This document shows, one piece after another, positions 22,284 through 31,772 of a DNA stretch of 64,000 bases (position 1 is its first letter; each line of letters begins with the position of its first letter). The notes under the pieces are model-generated. The model was given only the letters and a program-made list of their open reading frames with translations. It searched no databases and was not told where the DNA came from. A program made the position numbers and the translations under genes. Origin of the DNA: Epiperipatus broadwayi. Lineage: Eukaryota; Onychophora; Udeonychophora; Euonychophora; Peripatidae. The stretch is taken from contig JAQFVV010012672.1 of the NCBI GenBank assembly GCA_028023455.1, positions 62,001 through 126,000 of the forward strand, written 5' to 3'.

Positions 22284-22339
22284 ATGATCTAGACTAACTG
22301 ATGAGTGCTGGTTCAGCATGAAATATGTATGCTGATCAT
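22284..22339 (+). ncRNA. Hammerhead motif F
   Basis: CTGATGA (22298-22304), stem II GTGCTG-GTT-CAGCAT with a terminal G-U pair, and GAAA (22320-22323) are all intact. Outer stem I keeps GATGATC and ATCATT. The 3' strand of inner stem I has changed, so TTGG now reads GCTG and does not pair well with CTAA. The catalytic core is therefore preserved but the cleavage-site helix is damaged. Confidence 0.7.
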
Positions 22340-22448
22340 TTATCTTTTTTACATGTATATTGTCATGTGTATTGGTTATAAAAGATGGAGTGGATAGCTA
22401 AAGGGAGTTTGAAAATCTGTGTTCAAATTCCCTTTAATTATTACATAA

Positions 22449-22830
22449 TTATAAATTTGCTTTCCGAGCTTCTACAGAACTGAATTTAGATACAATATCA
22501 TCAACATTTAGAGTATTGCATATGTCGTTCTCTATAGCTATCTTGTCAAATTTACCAATCAATCTTGGGGCATTGTCAAACATAAATAATTTTTTATGAT
22601 TTTAACTTCGAAAATGATCTCTATCCACTAGCTACACTTGTAGGAAGAGTTAATAATATTCTTAATAATATTTTCAAATTTGGGAATGAACTGGTCAAAT
22701 CACTTTCATGAATACAACTTAGAATACCAAGTGGATTTTTGAATTGAGATAATTCACTTGAAAATAAGTTTTCAAACAGACATAGTTCTTCATATAATTG
22801 CTGTTCATTTATGTCTTTATTTGCTTAAAT
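22449..22830 (-). pseudogene. hAT transposase C-terminal remnant
   Basis: The minus-strand translation gives EQQLYEELCLFENLF, then FPNLKILLRILLTLPTSVAS, a stop, RSFSKLK, and finally AIENDICNTLNVDDIVSKFS, with the reading frame ending at 22449. In hAT transposases, especially the ZMYM-like group, the dimerisation domain has LPxSxASxERSFSKLKLIK...SIE. Loss of the Glu codon to a stop, plus frameshifts in the middle, mark a pseudogene. The N-terminal BED finger and catalytic region were not found upstream. It abuts ribozyme element II, whose right end is at about 22443. Confidence 0.72.
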
Positions 22831-25290
22831 GAATTTGTAGATTGAAACATTTTTTTAAAAAAAATGCTTTACCTAGTTTATTTATAGTTGGCAAAAGTAA
22901 TTAATTATATAAATATTCATACAATCTTTAATGTACCTACATTAATATTAATTAACAATCTCTCCAAAACAAATTACACACATACTAAGTCATTAATACT
23001 GAAATTGCAATAATATATATAATTTAAATTATATTACCTATAGAACCTCTTTTCTAACCTAGCTTTTTTCTTGTAAGAACTTTAAAGCAACTATATTATA
23101 TAGTCTATATATAATAAATAATAACAAATATCCTTTATAATCTAAAATTCACTTAAAGTTTTTAAGAGTTCCAATTATTTTTATCCCAGTGAAATCTTTT
23201 AGAATGTTTTTTTTTTTAAATGATTAAAAAACTTAGGCAGCTTTAATTATAAAATCACAGAGAATAAAATCACAGAGAAGTAAGAAGAATAATTCCTGGT
23301 AGAACAATAAATGATGATGAAATTTTATTTTTGAATCAATCCATTAATGTAATAAACTTTAAGAAAATTAAATGTTTTTTTTTTTCATTTTTAAAGATGT
23401 GAAGGGGAGGGGATAATTAATAAATTCCTATAAAGTGGAATTTATTAGTTTTAGCCATTTCTTAATTGTTTACAGTATTAAAACTGGTATAAAACAAATA
23501 TTCAAATGCCTGTGTTTAGGTAATAATTTTTTTAATATTTACTTTAAACTATAGCAGCAAATAACTTGAAATTTATTATTTCAATAACATCTTTAAATTT
23601 AACTTTGTTTGTGTATTTTACCATGAACATTTTTTACATGTTTTGCTTATTTATCAAGTCAGTTGAGACACATACACATAACATTTTAAAACTTATTTAA
23701 ATAAAATATTATATTTTAATAAAATTAAATGTACAAATTATAATGTTAGGGCAAATATTTATATTACAGATATTATCATACATGATTTTTATTTCATTTA
23801 CCATTTTCACAATAATTGAGATTTTATTTTAGATTTAATATAACTTTACTTGGTATTCTTTTATATTTAAATATATCAGAGAAACATAAATATTCATACA
23901 CACATTAACACATTTAATTATTATATTTATTGAGATTTTATTTCAGATTTAATATAACTTTACTTGGTATTCTTTTATATTTAAATATATCAGAGAAACA
24001 TAAATATTCATACACACATTAACACATTTAATTATTATATTTAAAGTTTGTCACTATTTAGATTTATCATTATGTGTACACTAATATAAATATTGTTTTA
24101 ACTGATTCTATTTTAACTAATTTATCCACATATATACAATATTATGCATTTTATTAGAATATTGCCCTTTTTGTAATTGTTTTTTTATGTGGTGTGTTTT
24201 TAAAACTAAACCAAAATTGTTATAAGAATTTCAAATGCTATGAAAATACAGGGAGTCATCTTGGATTTTTTTTTTAAATGTTGTTCTATATAGTAAATTT
24301 AAGATATTTTTATAATAAGCCAAGAAAAATTTTTGAAGTTAAGTTTATTATTACTATTTTATAAATACCAAATAACCACAATATATATAAATGACATGGA
24401 TATTAATAGTAAAACGGATTGCGTAAATCCAGTGTAAGATTACATAACTGAGAATATCAAGATAAAAACAAACCGTAGAAAATTATAATTAACAAATCGT
24501 ATTTCAGGAAGTGATTTATTTTAATATGTTTATACCTCCTTATTTTGTAGAAATAATGACTCAAGTCGTAATAACTAATATTCATAACAGAATAAAAATA
24601 AATGTGATTTTTAATTCTGCACTGTTTCAGCATCCATCTTGTATCAGCCCCTCATGCCTTGCATACCATTTTCCACAAGCCCTGGATGTTTATATGCTGT
24701 ACACCATCAGAATTCTTATCATCATCAAAACTAAGCTAGTTAATTTTTGATTCAATACAATATCAGCATCCAAATTTTATTGGTTAAGTGCTCTTTATAT
24801 TCATTTATTTATCAGATATGCTTTACTGGATAATTTATGCTCTGATGCTGAATTTGAAATTAGTAATCTTAACTTTTGACATGTGGTATATTCATTTTCT
24901 CTGACTTATATTGTATCCTTGCACCCAATAATGGCATGTTTGAAACATTTTTTATATGCAGTACTTGCATATACAAAATAACTATAATGACCAAATATCC
25001 AATATAATTTATTTATTCACAATGTTGTTACACATACAAGTTTAGAGTTGGGTCAGTTACTTATTTTTCAACTGTTGTAGTACAGGAAATGTTGATCTCT
25101 TCAAAGTAAACAAATGCAACTTCATCACCAAATTTTTATTGTAAGTCTAAAAATAGTATGTACAATATGTTGGAAATCTGGATACCTTGACTAGGAGATT
25201 ATTAAAGTGTTCACACATATTCAAATCAAGACATGGTAATTTTCTAAGTTGTCTAAAAAAAATTTATAAAGCACTTAATATAATTTATAT
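22831..25290. other. AT-rich spacer
   Basis: No gene was recognised. The stretch contains a 114-bp tandem duplication (23815-24042). A 79-residue frame near 24511-24750 shows no domain. Confidence 0.5.
23815..24042. repeat. 114-bp tandem duplication
   Basis: Two units of 114 bp (23815-23928 and 23929-24042) beginning ATTGAGATTTTATTT are nearly identical, with one substitution noticed (TTTTAGA versus TTTCAGA). This is a recent local duplication with no coding content. Confidence 0.9.
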
Positions 25291-26991
25291 TATACCTAGC
25301 CTCTTTTGCGTCGTCTTGTAATTTTTTATAAACATCATTTATATAAAATCAATAAAATATTTAATGTTTATAATAACGACTCGATCAGAACTTTGTACCT
25401 CCCTCTTACACAAAATCCTATCACGGGGCTGTCGGTACCTCGGGTAGAGTGGTCAATATCATTTGCCAATAACATTAATACTCGTTTACTAGATTACACA
25501 TTAGCCAATCAAACTTTTTATTTATTTAAAGGAAAAAATCCAATGGGCGCCAGCCGACCTTTGTCGACAAGTCTGCTTGACCAATACGATCTAGTACCCG
25601 CTCCCGCTAGCTCAGCTACAACAATCAATAAAATATATACTCCGCCTACCTAAAAATCAATTTACGAATCTTTCTCTGCGCTAATTTTCTCGCTTTTTTT
25701 TTTTTTTTATTTAATTCAAATTTAATTTAAGTAATCACTAACCCATTAAGTCTCCATTTACGCTATTTCACTTCGTTTGGTCTTATAATATAATTAATTA
25801 CACTTTTGTTCAAGTTTAGATAATATTTAATACAACCAAAATATCATATTATACATACATTTAGAAAATAATTATACGCACACAATTATATTTGAAATCA
25901 CAATAAAATCTCTGGGTAATGGAGCTAAAGACAATTAGTAATTATTGTTCGTAATATAAAGTTCAGAGTTTATTATTCCATATATTATTACGGCTTTTAA
26001 TTAGTGAATTAAAAATGAAATAAATATTACCTAGCTTTCTCCTTTATGCAAGGTTCCGAGCGTAGCTTCTGATAGTATTTCCTTCGGTCAGTTAGCGCTA
26101 ACTCTTTGCAATCCTTTTCCCGATGTCGTTGGGATCCTGTGGGCTTCACCGTGGACACTCCATTTCCTTCTTGTTTTACGCGAACATAATCGACATTCGA
26201 ACTGACTGCTGTTGGTATTGCATGGAAGGATTCGGCCGGCTGTTCACACGATGGGTTTAACAATGCAGCATTATGTTTTATTTAACTTTAGACGTATATT
26301 AATAATATGACTATGAAATTAAGAATAAATCAGAATCAAATTTTAATCACAATATCAAATTCAATCTAATAATTCAATACTCTAATAATACAATAGAAAA
26401 TTCGTCCCTTTTATATTTTACGGTCCTTATCTTGCGGATTCAATCTACATTCTGAATTTCTGCTATTGGACAATTATTTCTTTTCTTTCGACTCTCTACA
26501 CAGTTTCATTGGTCATTCTTTAGATGATTGCAAATTTCAATTTCTTTGTTAGAGTTATTTCACTAACTAGCCGTTTAATGGAAATTTCTCATGTTTGTCA
26601 TTAGCTCCCATTGTTCACTACATTCCTTTGGTTATATATATATTTTTTTTATTATAAGACAAAACGAACTCCACCTTGCTTTTTTTTTTCTTTTTTAAAA
26701 GCAATCTTAAATCAAATTTCAATTAAATCAAATTTTAGTTAAATCAAGTTTTAATTCTTTAGGTTTTATTTAAATGTGATTCAAAAATTATATCTTATAA
26801 AACTGTCTAATCTATGCTTTTACCGATAAACCCTTCTATGAGAAAAAAAATTCTTTTTATTCTTATTTTACCCTACAAGACCTTTTATTTTTATTAAATA
26901 TTTAAACAAATCTTTTATCAATTTATATTTTTTCCCAAAATTATGTGTAACTCCGAAGAAAGCACACTCCTTCCTGATGTATCTCGGTACA
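25291..26991 (-). repeat. 3' LTR of the gypsy element
   Basis: This LTR is 1,701 bp, long for this class. It contains a 78-residue minus-strand frame (26027-26263) whose stop is immediately followed by GTAATA, so AG|GTAATA could be a splice donor. Landmarks shared with the other LTR are TATACCTAGCCTCTTTTGCG and GATGTATCTCGGTACA. Differences include an 8-bp insertion in the other copy at about 30240 and length changes in T runs. Confidence 0.93.
26027..26263 (-). other. Small LTR-encoded open frame (unrecognised)
   Basis: The 78-residue frame MLNPSCEQPAESFHAIPTAV... ends ...DRRKYYQKLRSEPCIKEKAR. The basic C-terminal part is rich in Lys/Arg. It is present in both LTRs (also at 30806-31042) with three amino-acid differences and no stops. 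The reading ends at TAG within AG|GTAATA. It could be a captured or spliced leader exon, or chance in a less AT-rich segment. I assign no function. Confidence 0.35.
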
Positions 26992-27010
26992 TTTCTCCGT
27001 ACCCCCTTTT
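26992..27010 (-). promoter_or_regulatory. Polypurine tract of the gypsy element
   Basis: On the minus strand AAAAGGGGGTACGGAGAAA lies directly before the 3' LTR. It is the expected primer for plus-strand DNA synthesis. Confidence 0.75.
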
Positions 27011-27134
27011 GAAACTAAAATATCACTCTGAATGTTTTAGTTTCAACGTTTAACTTTATTCTTACTATACATTCCCCTCGATTTATTTTGATGGAAGTTC
27101 GTCCTTTCTTATTCTCGTGTGTCCGTGTTACTTG

Positions 27135-27599
27135 TTAAGCTTTCTTCTTTAGTAATTGTAAGGATCGCGCATTGAACGTTCCCCTGCAGTCTGACCCTTG
27201 GGCGACTTTGAAGGCGTTATTTCCGTACTCCTTTATGATTTTGTATGGCCCGTCGTATATTGGTTGAAATTTCTTGTATATCCCCTTTTCCGGATGGCTT
27301 ACTGGATTTACCCTTACCATGACCTCATCTCCCAGCTTGAACATAGCCTTGCTCTTCCCTTGTCTCCTTTGTCTTATATTTCCCATCTTTCTGAGTTTAC
27401 AGCGTGCTTCATCCGCGTCCTTCTTATCAATAGGTGGTGTTCTAATCGGTAAAGGGGTTTTGAATGGGTAAGGGGTATTTCTCCCGTGATGAAGCCTGAT
27501 GGGTTCGAACCCGGTGGATTCGTTTTTGGACCAATTTATCATGTTCGCCACTCTCGTGGCCTCTTTTACCCATCTACGATGATTGTTCTGGAGATACAC
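27135..27599 (-). pseudogene. Integrase C-terminal domain (gypsy)
   Basis: The frame reads YLQNNHRRWVKEATRVANMI, then FEPIRLHHGRNTPYPFKTP, a basic linker, FKLGDEVMVRVNPVSHPEKG, and IYDGPYKIIKEYGNNAFKV. LGDxVxVR and the GPY(K/R)I motif are the end of Ty3/gypsy integrases and bind DNA. The stop is at the end of LQLLKKKA. It is one base out of frame with the catalytic core upstream, with the shift near 27600. Confidence 0.88.
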
Positions 27600-28140
27600 A
27601 TCGAAATAAGCGCCCCAATTCCCTCATGACTCGTTCGCAGGGATTAGACTGCGGATTGCGAATATGTCTGATCTGGTGGCGCTTCGTCCACCTTTTCCAC
27701 TCCTCTGACATAAAGGGAGTTCCATGGTCTGATATTATCTGCTTTGGGATTCCCACGTCTCGAAAATGTTGACGTTCAAGTACCTGTATAGTTTGTTTAG
27801 CATTAGCTTGCGTCACCGGATATATCGCTATAAATTTGGAAAAAATGTCATAGGCTACAACAAGATACTTCTTTCTATTAAACTGGGGTAGGGGTCCATA
27901 GAAATCTATTGCCAATAGGCTGTTAGGCTGGTATGCATATATAGGTCTCAACGGGCCCACGCTTGATGAGTTTGGGGGCTTTGTTTTCGCACATACAGTA
28001 CATCCCTCAATGACGTCTAAAACACTCTTATACATTCTTGGCCAATAAAACCAATTGCCTATCAACCCTTCCGTCTTGCTTGCCCCATAGTGTCCATAAT
28101 TTTCATGTATGAACATGATTATTTGTTTCCGCATATTCAC
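27574..28140 (-). pseudogene. Integrase zinc finger and catalytic core (gypsy)
   Basis: The HHCC finger is HENYGHYGASKT...GCTVCAKTK. The DDE core shows AIDFYGPLPQF (first Asp), IISDHGTPF (second Asp) and NPCERVMRELG (Glu). All three catalytic residues are present. Integrase joins the cDNA to host DNA. The frame upstream (RDEEHTRVILPV) continues open but is separated from the RNase H frame by an indel in an A run around 28207-28216. The downstream end shifts near 27600. Confidence 0.92.
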
Positions 28141-28177
28141 TGGAAGAATGACTCGTGTATGCTCCTCATCTCTTATT

Positions 28178-29420
28178 TTACGCTGTAAAAGTCCATTTTT
28201 TAAACAATATTTTTTTTTCTTTCCATACCGTATTGTTTACAGGTCTTCCTGCAGGCTGATGGCGCAAGTGGTCTATTATTTGTTTACATTCTGTATCCTC
28301 TTCTTGCGCTTTCACTAATCTTTGCAAACTGCACTCTATATCCTCACCTTTATCTACTTCCGCCGCTGCTATGTACGCATCGTTACAAGTTAAATGTTGC
28401 TGCAGTGGTTCTATCGGATAGCGACTTAAAGCGTCTGCCACCATATTGTCTTTGCCTGGGCAATACTGCACGCGATAGTTAAATTCTTGTAAGATCAAAC
28501 TCCATCGGATCAGCCTACTATTCGTGAGGAAGCTATGATTAAGGAACTCAAGGCTCCTATGGTCTGTGATCACTATCACCTGCGACCCGATTAAATACTG
28601 TCTAAACTTCTTAAAGGCCCAGACAATTGCTAAAGCCTCCCTCTCAGTTACTGTATAATTTTTTTCAGGCTTACTTAATAAGCGACTTACAAAGAATAAC
28701 ACCCCATATTTCCCATCGTCCTGCACCTGAGATAATGTGGCTCCCAGGCCCATTCCACTACTGTCAGTTTGCACTACAAATGGTTTGTCAAAATCTGGGT
28801 ATGACAGCATGACCTCTTTTAGAAACCCCCTTTTTACCTTTTCAAAACTACGCTCTTGTCGCTCCTCCCACATCCACCTTTTGTCCTTCCTTAATAGCTG
28901 TAAGAGAGGTTCCATGTCTGAGGAAAAGTTTTTATAAAATCGGTTGAAAAAATTACACAGTCCGAGGAAAGCTTTGATGTCTTTCTTCTTCCTTGGCTTT
29001 GGAAACTGTTGTATCGCCTCGATTTTCTCTGGATTTGGAGATATTCCCTGCTCACTGATAATGTGTCTCAAGAATTTCACCTCCGGAGTCATTAGGTGGC
29101 TTTTCCCCAAATTTATTTTAATTCCTTTTTCTATGCACTCCCCGAACAGTAGCTTCAAATGTTTGAAGTGCTCCTCCACACTATCCGAGGCCACAATGAT
29201 GTCGTCCACATACATCGTAATTAAACTCTTAATTTTTTCTGACAATACTTGATCAAGGCATTGTATTAGTCCCGCTCCACTGTTTTTTAAGCCGAAGGGA
29301 ACCCGATTAAAGTTATATGCCCGTCCATTATATCGGAAAGCGGTATATTTCCGGTCTTCAGGGTGAAGCTTGATCTGCCAGTAGCTGGCCGTTAGATCAA
29401 ACGTCGAAAATATCCTTTTT
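28178..29420 (-). pseudogene. Reverse transcriptase palm to RNase H (gypsy)
   Basis: The segment starts in FDLTASYWQIKLHPEDRKYT (about 29405-29345), then FNRVPFGLKNSGAGLIQ and TMYVDDIIVASDSVEEHF, with the YVDD active site near 29205. Connection follows (FLGLCNFFNRFYKNFS), then RNase H with VQTDSSGMGLGATLSQ, TEREALAIVWAFKKF and ITDHRSLEFLNHS, and DNMVADALSRYP at the end. These are complete and well conserved. The break to the N-terminal RT frame lies in a T run at about 29415-29422, and the break to integrase near 28210. Single-base homopolymer indels are the only visible lesions. Confidence 0.93.
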
Positions 29421-29924
29421 TTATGGAAACTTCATTAATAATTCACTTATAGGTGGCAGGGCATTAGTGTCTAGCACTGTTATTTTATTCAATTGTCGCG
29501 CGTCTAAACACAATCGAATAGACCCGTCCTTTTTCTTTACTGTCACCAACGGATTATTGTATGGTGATGAGCATTTAGAAATAATTCCCCATTTTAGCAT
29601 ATTCTGTAGCTGTTCTTCTGCAGCATTTCTATATTGATGTGGTATTGGGTATGCTCGCGCTTGATACGGCTGGTCTTCCATAAGCTTTATTCGGTGTTCG
29701 TATCCTTCGATAACTCCCAGAACTTCTGAAAACACATCCTCGTACATGTTCAACAAATTCTTCAGTCGTTCTCCGTTCTCGCTTTCCTGTTCCTCTTCCC
29801 TTATTATTATTATTTTTCTTATGCTAAAATTCCCCGGAGTGTCCCTATGCCTCCACATTTTATATAATTGCAAAATCACCTTTACAGTTGCGCTGCTTAT
29901 ACCGTTTTCTAATCCTACTATCAC
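29421..29924 (-). pseudogene. Reverse transcriptase N-terminus (gypsy)
   Basis: The frame includes NLLNMYEDVFSEVLGVIEGY and EHRIKLMEDQPYQARAYPIP, then QLQNMLKWGIISKCSSPYNN, PLVTVKKKDGSIRLCLDARQ and LNKITVLDTNALPPISELL. This is the start of the Ty3/gypsy RT domain, including the SPYxxPxVxVKKKDGSxRxCxDxRxLN block. Normally protease and gag precede it. Here only about 140 bp separate it from the primer site, so a large 5' deletion has removed them. Confidence 0.92.
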
Positions 29925-30046
29925 GCTCCCTCCCGCTTCTTTTTACTAGCTATCACTTCTGTCACTCATACACGACTCTGGCCACACCGCTTAAAACGTC
30001 CAGTCATGACTCACATCGGTTCTGCCATTCAAAATGTTTAGTTTCG

Positions 30047-30064
30047 TTCCACGTTGATGCACCA
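30047..30064 (-). promoter_or_regulatory. tRNA primer-binding site of the gypsy element
   Basis: Two bases after the 5' LTR on the minus strand the sequence is TGGTGCATCAACGTGGAA. TGG complements the CCA end of a tRNA, as expected for minus-strand primer binding. I cannot assign the tRNA without the organism's tRNA set. Confidence 0.65.
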
Positions 30065-30066
30065 TT

Positions 30067-31772
30067 TATACCTAGCCTCTTTTGCGTCATCTTGTAATTT
30101 TTTATAAACGTCATTTATATAAAATCAATAAAATATTTAATGTTTATAATAACGACTCGATCAGAACTTTGTACCTCCCTCTTACACAAAATCCTATCAC
30201 GGGGCTGTCGGTACCTCGGGTAGAGTGGTCAATATCATTTGCAAACATTTGCCAATAACATTAATACTCGTTTACTAGATTACACATTAGCCAATCAAAC
30301 TTTTTATTTATTTAAAGGAAAAAATCCAATGGGCGCCAGCCGACCTTTGTCGACAAGTCTGCTTGACCAATACGATCTAGTACCCGCTCCCGCTAGCTCA
30401 GCTACAACAATCAATAAAATATATACTCCGCCTACCTAAAAATCAATTTACGAATCTTTCTCTGCGCTAATTTTCTCGCTTTTTTTTTTTATTTAATTCA
30501 AATTTAATTTAAGTAATCACTAACCCATTAAGTCTCCATTTATGCTATTTCACTTCGTTTGGTCTTATAATATAATTAATTACACTTTTGTTCAAGTTTA
30601 GATATTTAATACAACCAAAATATCATATTATACATACATTTAGAAAATAATTATACACACACAATTATATTTGAAATCACAATAAAATCTCTGGGTAATG
30701 GAGCTAAAGACAATTAGTAATTATTGTTCGTAATATAAAGTTCAGAGTTTATTATTCCATATATTATTACGGCTTTTAATTAGTGAATTAAAAATGAAAT
30801 AAATATTACCTAGCTTTCTCCTTTATGCAAGGTTCCGAGCGTAGCTTCTGATAGTATTTCCTTCGGTCAGTTAGCGCTAACTCTTTGCAATCTTTTTCCC
30901 GATGTCGTTGGGATCCTGTGGGCTTCACCGTGGACACTTCGTTTCCTTCTTGTTTTACGTGAACATAATCGACATTCGAACTGACTGCTGTTGGTATTGC
31001 ATGGAAGGATTCGGCCGGCTGTTCACACGATGGGTTTAACAATGCAGCATTATGTTTTATTTAACTTTAGACGTATATTAATAATATGACTATGAAATTA
31101 AGAATAAATCAGAATCAAATTTTAATCACAATATCAAATTCAATCTAATAATTCAATACTCTAATAATACAATAGAAAATTCGTCCCTTTTATATTTTAC
31201 GGTCCTTATCTTGCGGATTCAATCTACATTCTGAATTTCTGCTATTGGACAATTATTTCTTTCTTTCAACTCTCTACACAGTTTCATTGGTCATTCTTTA
31301 GATGATTGCAAATTTCAATTTCTTTGTTAGAGTTATTTCACTAACTAGCCGTTTAATGGAAATTTCTCATGTTTGTCATTAGCTCCCATTGTTCACTACA
31401 TTCCTTTGGTTATATATTTTTTTTTTCTTATTATAAGACAAAACGAACTCCACCTTGCTTTTTTTTTTTTCTTTTTTAAAAGCAATCTTAAATCAAATTT
31501 CAATTAAATCAAATTTTAGTTAAATCAAGTTTTAATTCTTTAGGTTTTATTTAAATGTGATTCAAAAATTATATCTTATAAAACTGTCTAATTTATGCTT
31601 TTACCGATAAACCCTTCTATGAGAAAAAAAATTCTTTTTATTCTTATTTTACCCTACAAGACCTTTTATTTTTATTAAATATTTAAACAAATCTTTTATC
31701 AATTTATATTTTTTCCCAAAATTATGTGTAACTCCGAAGAAAGCACACTCCTTCCTGATGTATCTCGGTACA
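30067..31772 (-). repeat. 5' LTR of the gypsy element
   Basis: This 1,706-bp LTR is nearly identical to the copy at 25291-26991. Because pol is on the minus strand, this copy should hold the active promoter and drive transcription leftward. It differs by scattered transitions, T-run lengths, an AAACATTT insertion near 30243 and a 4-bp deletion near 30603. The 78-residue frame is at 30806-31042. Confidence 0.93.

Larger units (their letters stand above)
21036..22443. mobile_element. Compound hammerhead element II (inverted plus tandem units)
   Basis: Three hammerhead motifs lie here: D on the minus strand, and E and F on the plus strand. D and E belong to units facing away from a head-to-head junction near 21500. 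E and F are consecutive on the same strand, so 21659-22331 is one unit running from cleavage site to cleavage site. That unit is interrupted by a 224-bp insertion (22036-22259), leaving about 450 nt of its own sequence. Body landmarks repeated in both orientations are TAGGACCTTAATATGTC, ACTTTAATG(A/G)ACAGG and CATGTTGACTTT. It encodes no protein. Confidence 0.78.
25291..31772 (-). mobile_element. Ty3/gypsy LTR retrotransposon, gag-deleted, young
   Basis: Two long direct repeats (25291-26991 and 30067-31772) flank a 3,075-bp interior that encodes reverse transcriptase, RNase H and integrase on the minus strand. ATAT precedes the left LTR (25287-25290) and follows the right one (31773-31776), a 4-bp duplication. 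LTR ends are TGTACC...GGTATA read on the minus strand. A TGG-starting primer site and a purine tract sit at the expected places. There is no gag or protease, and the pol frame is broken in homopolymer runs, so it cannot move on its own. By eye the LTRs differ at only about a dozen sites over 1.7 kb, so insertion was recent. Confidence 0.93.

Noticed and set aside
25306-25653. 115-residue plus-strand frame in the LTR (also 30239-30439)
   Set aside because: It is antisense to the element, changed by an 8-bp insertion in the other LTR, and has no domain.
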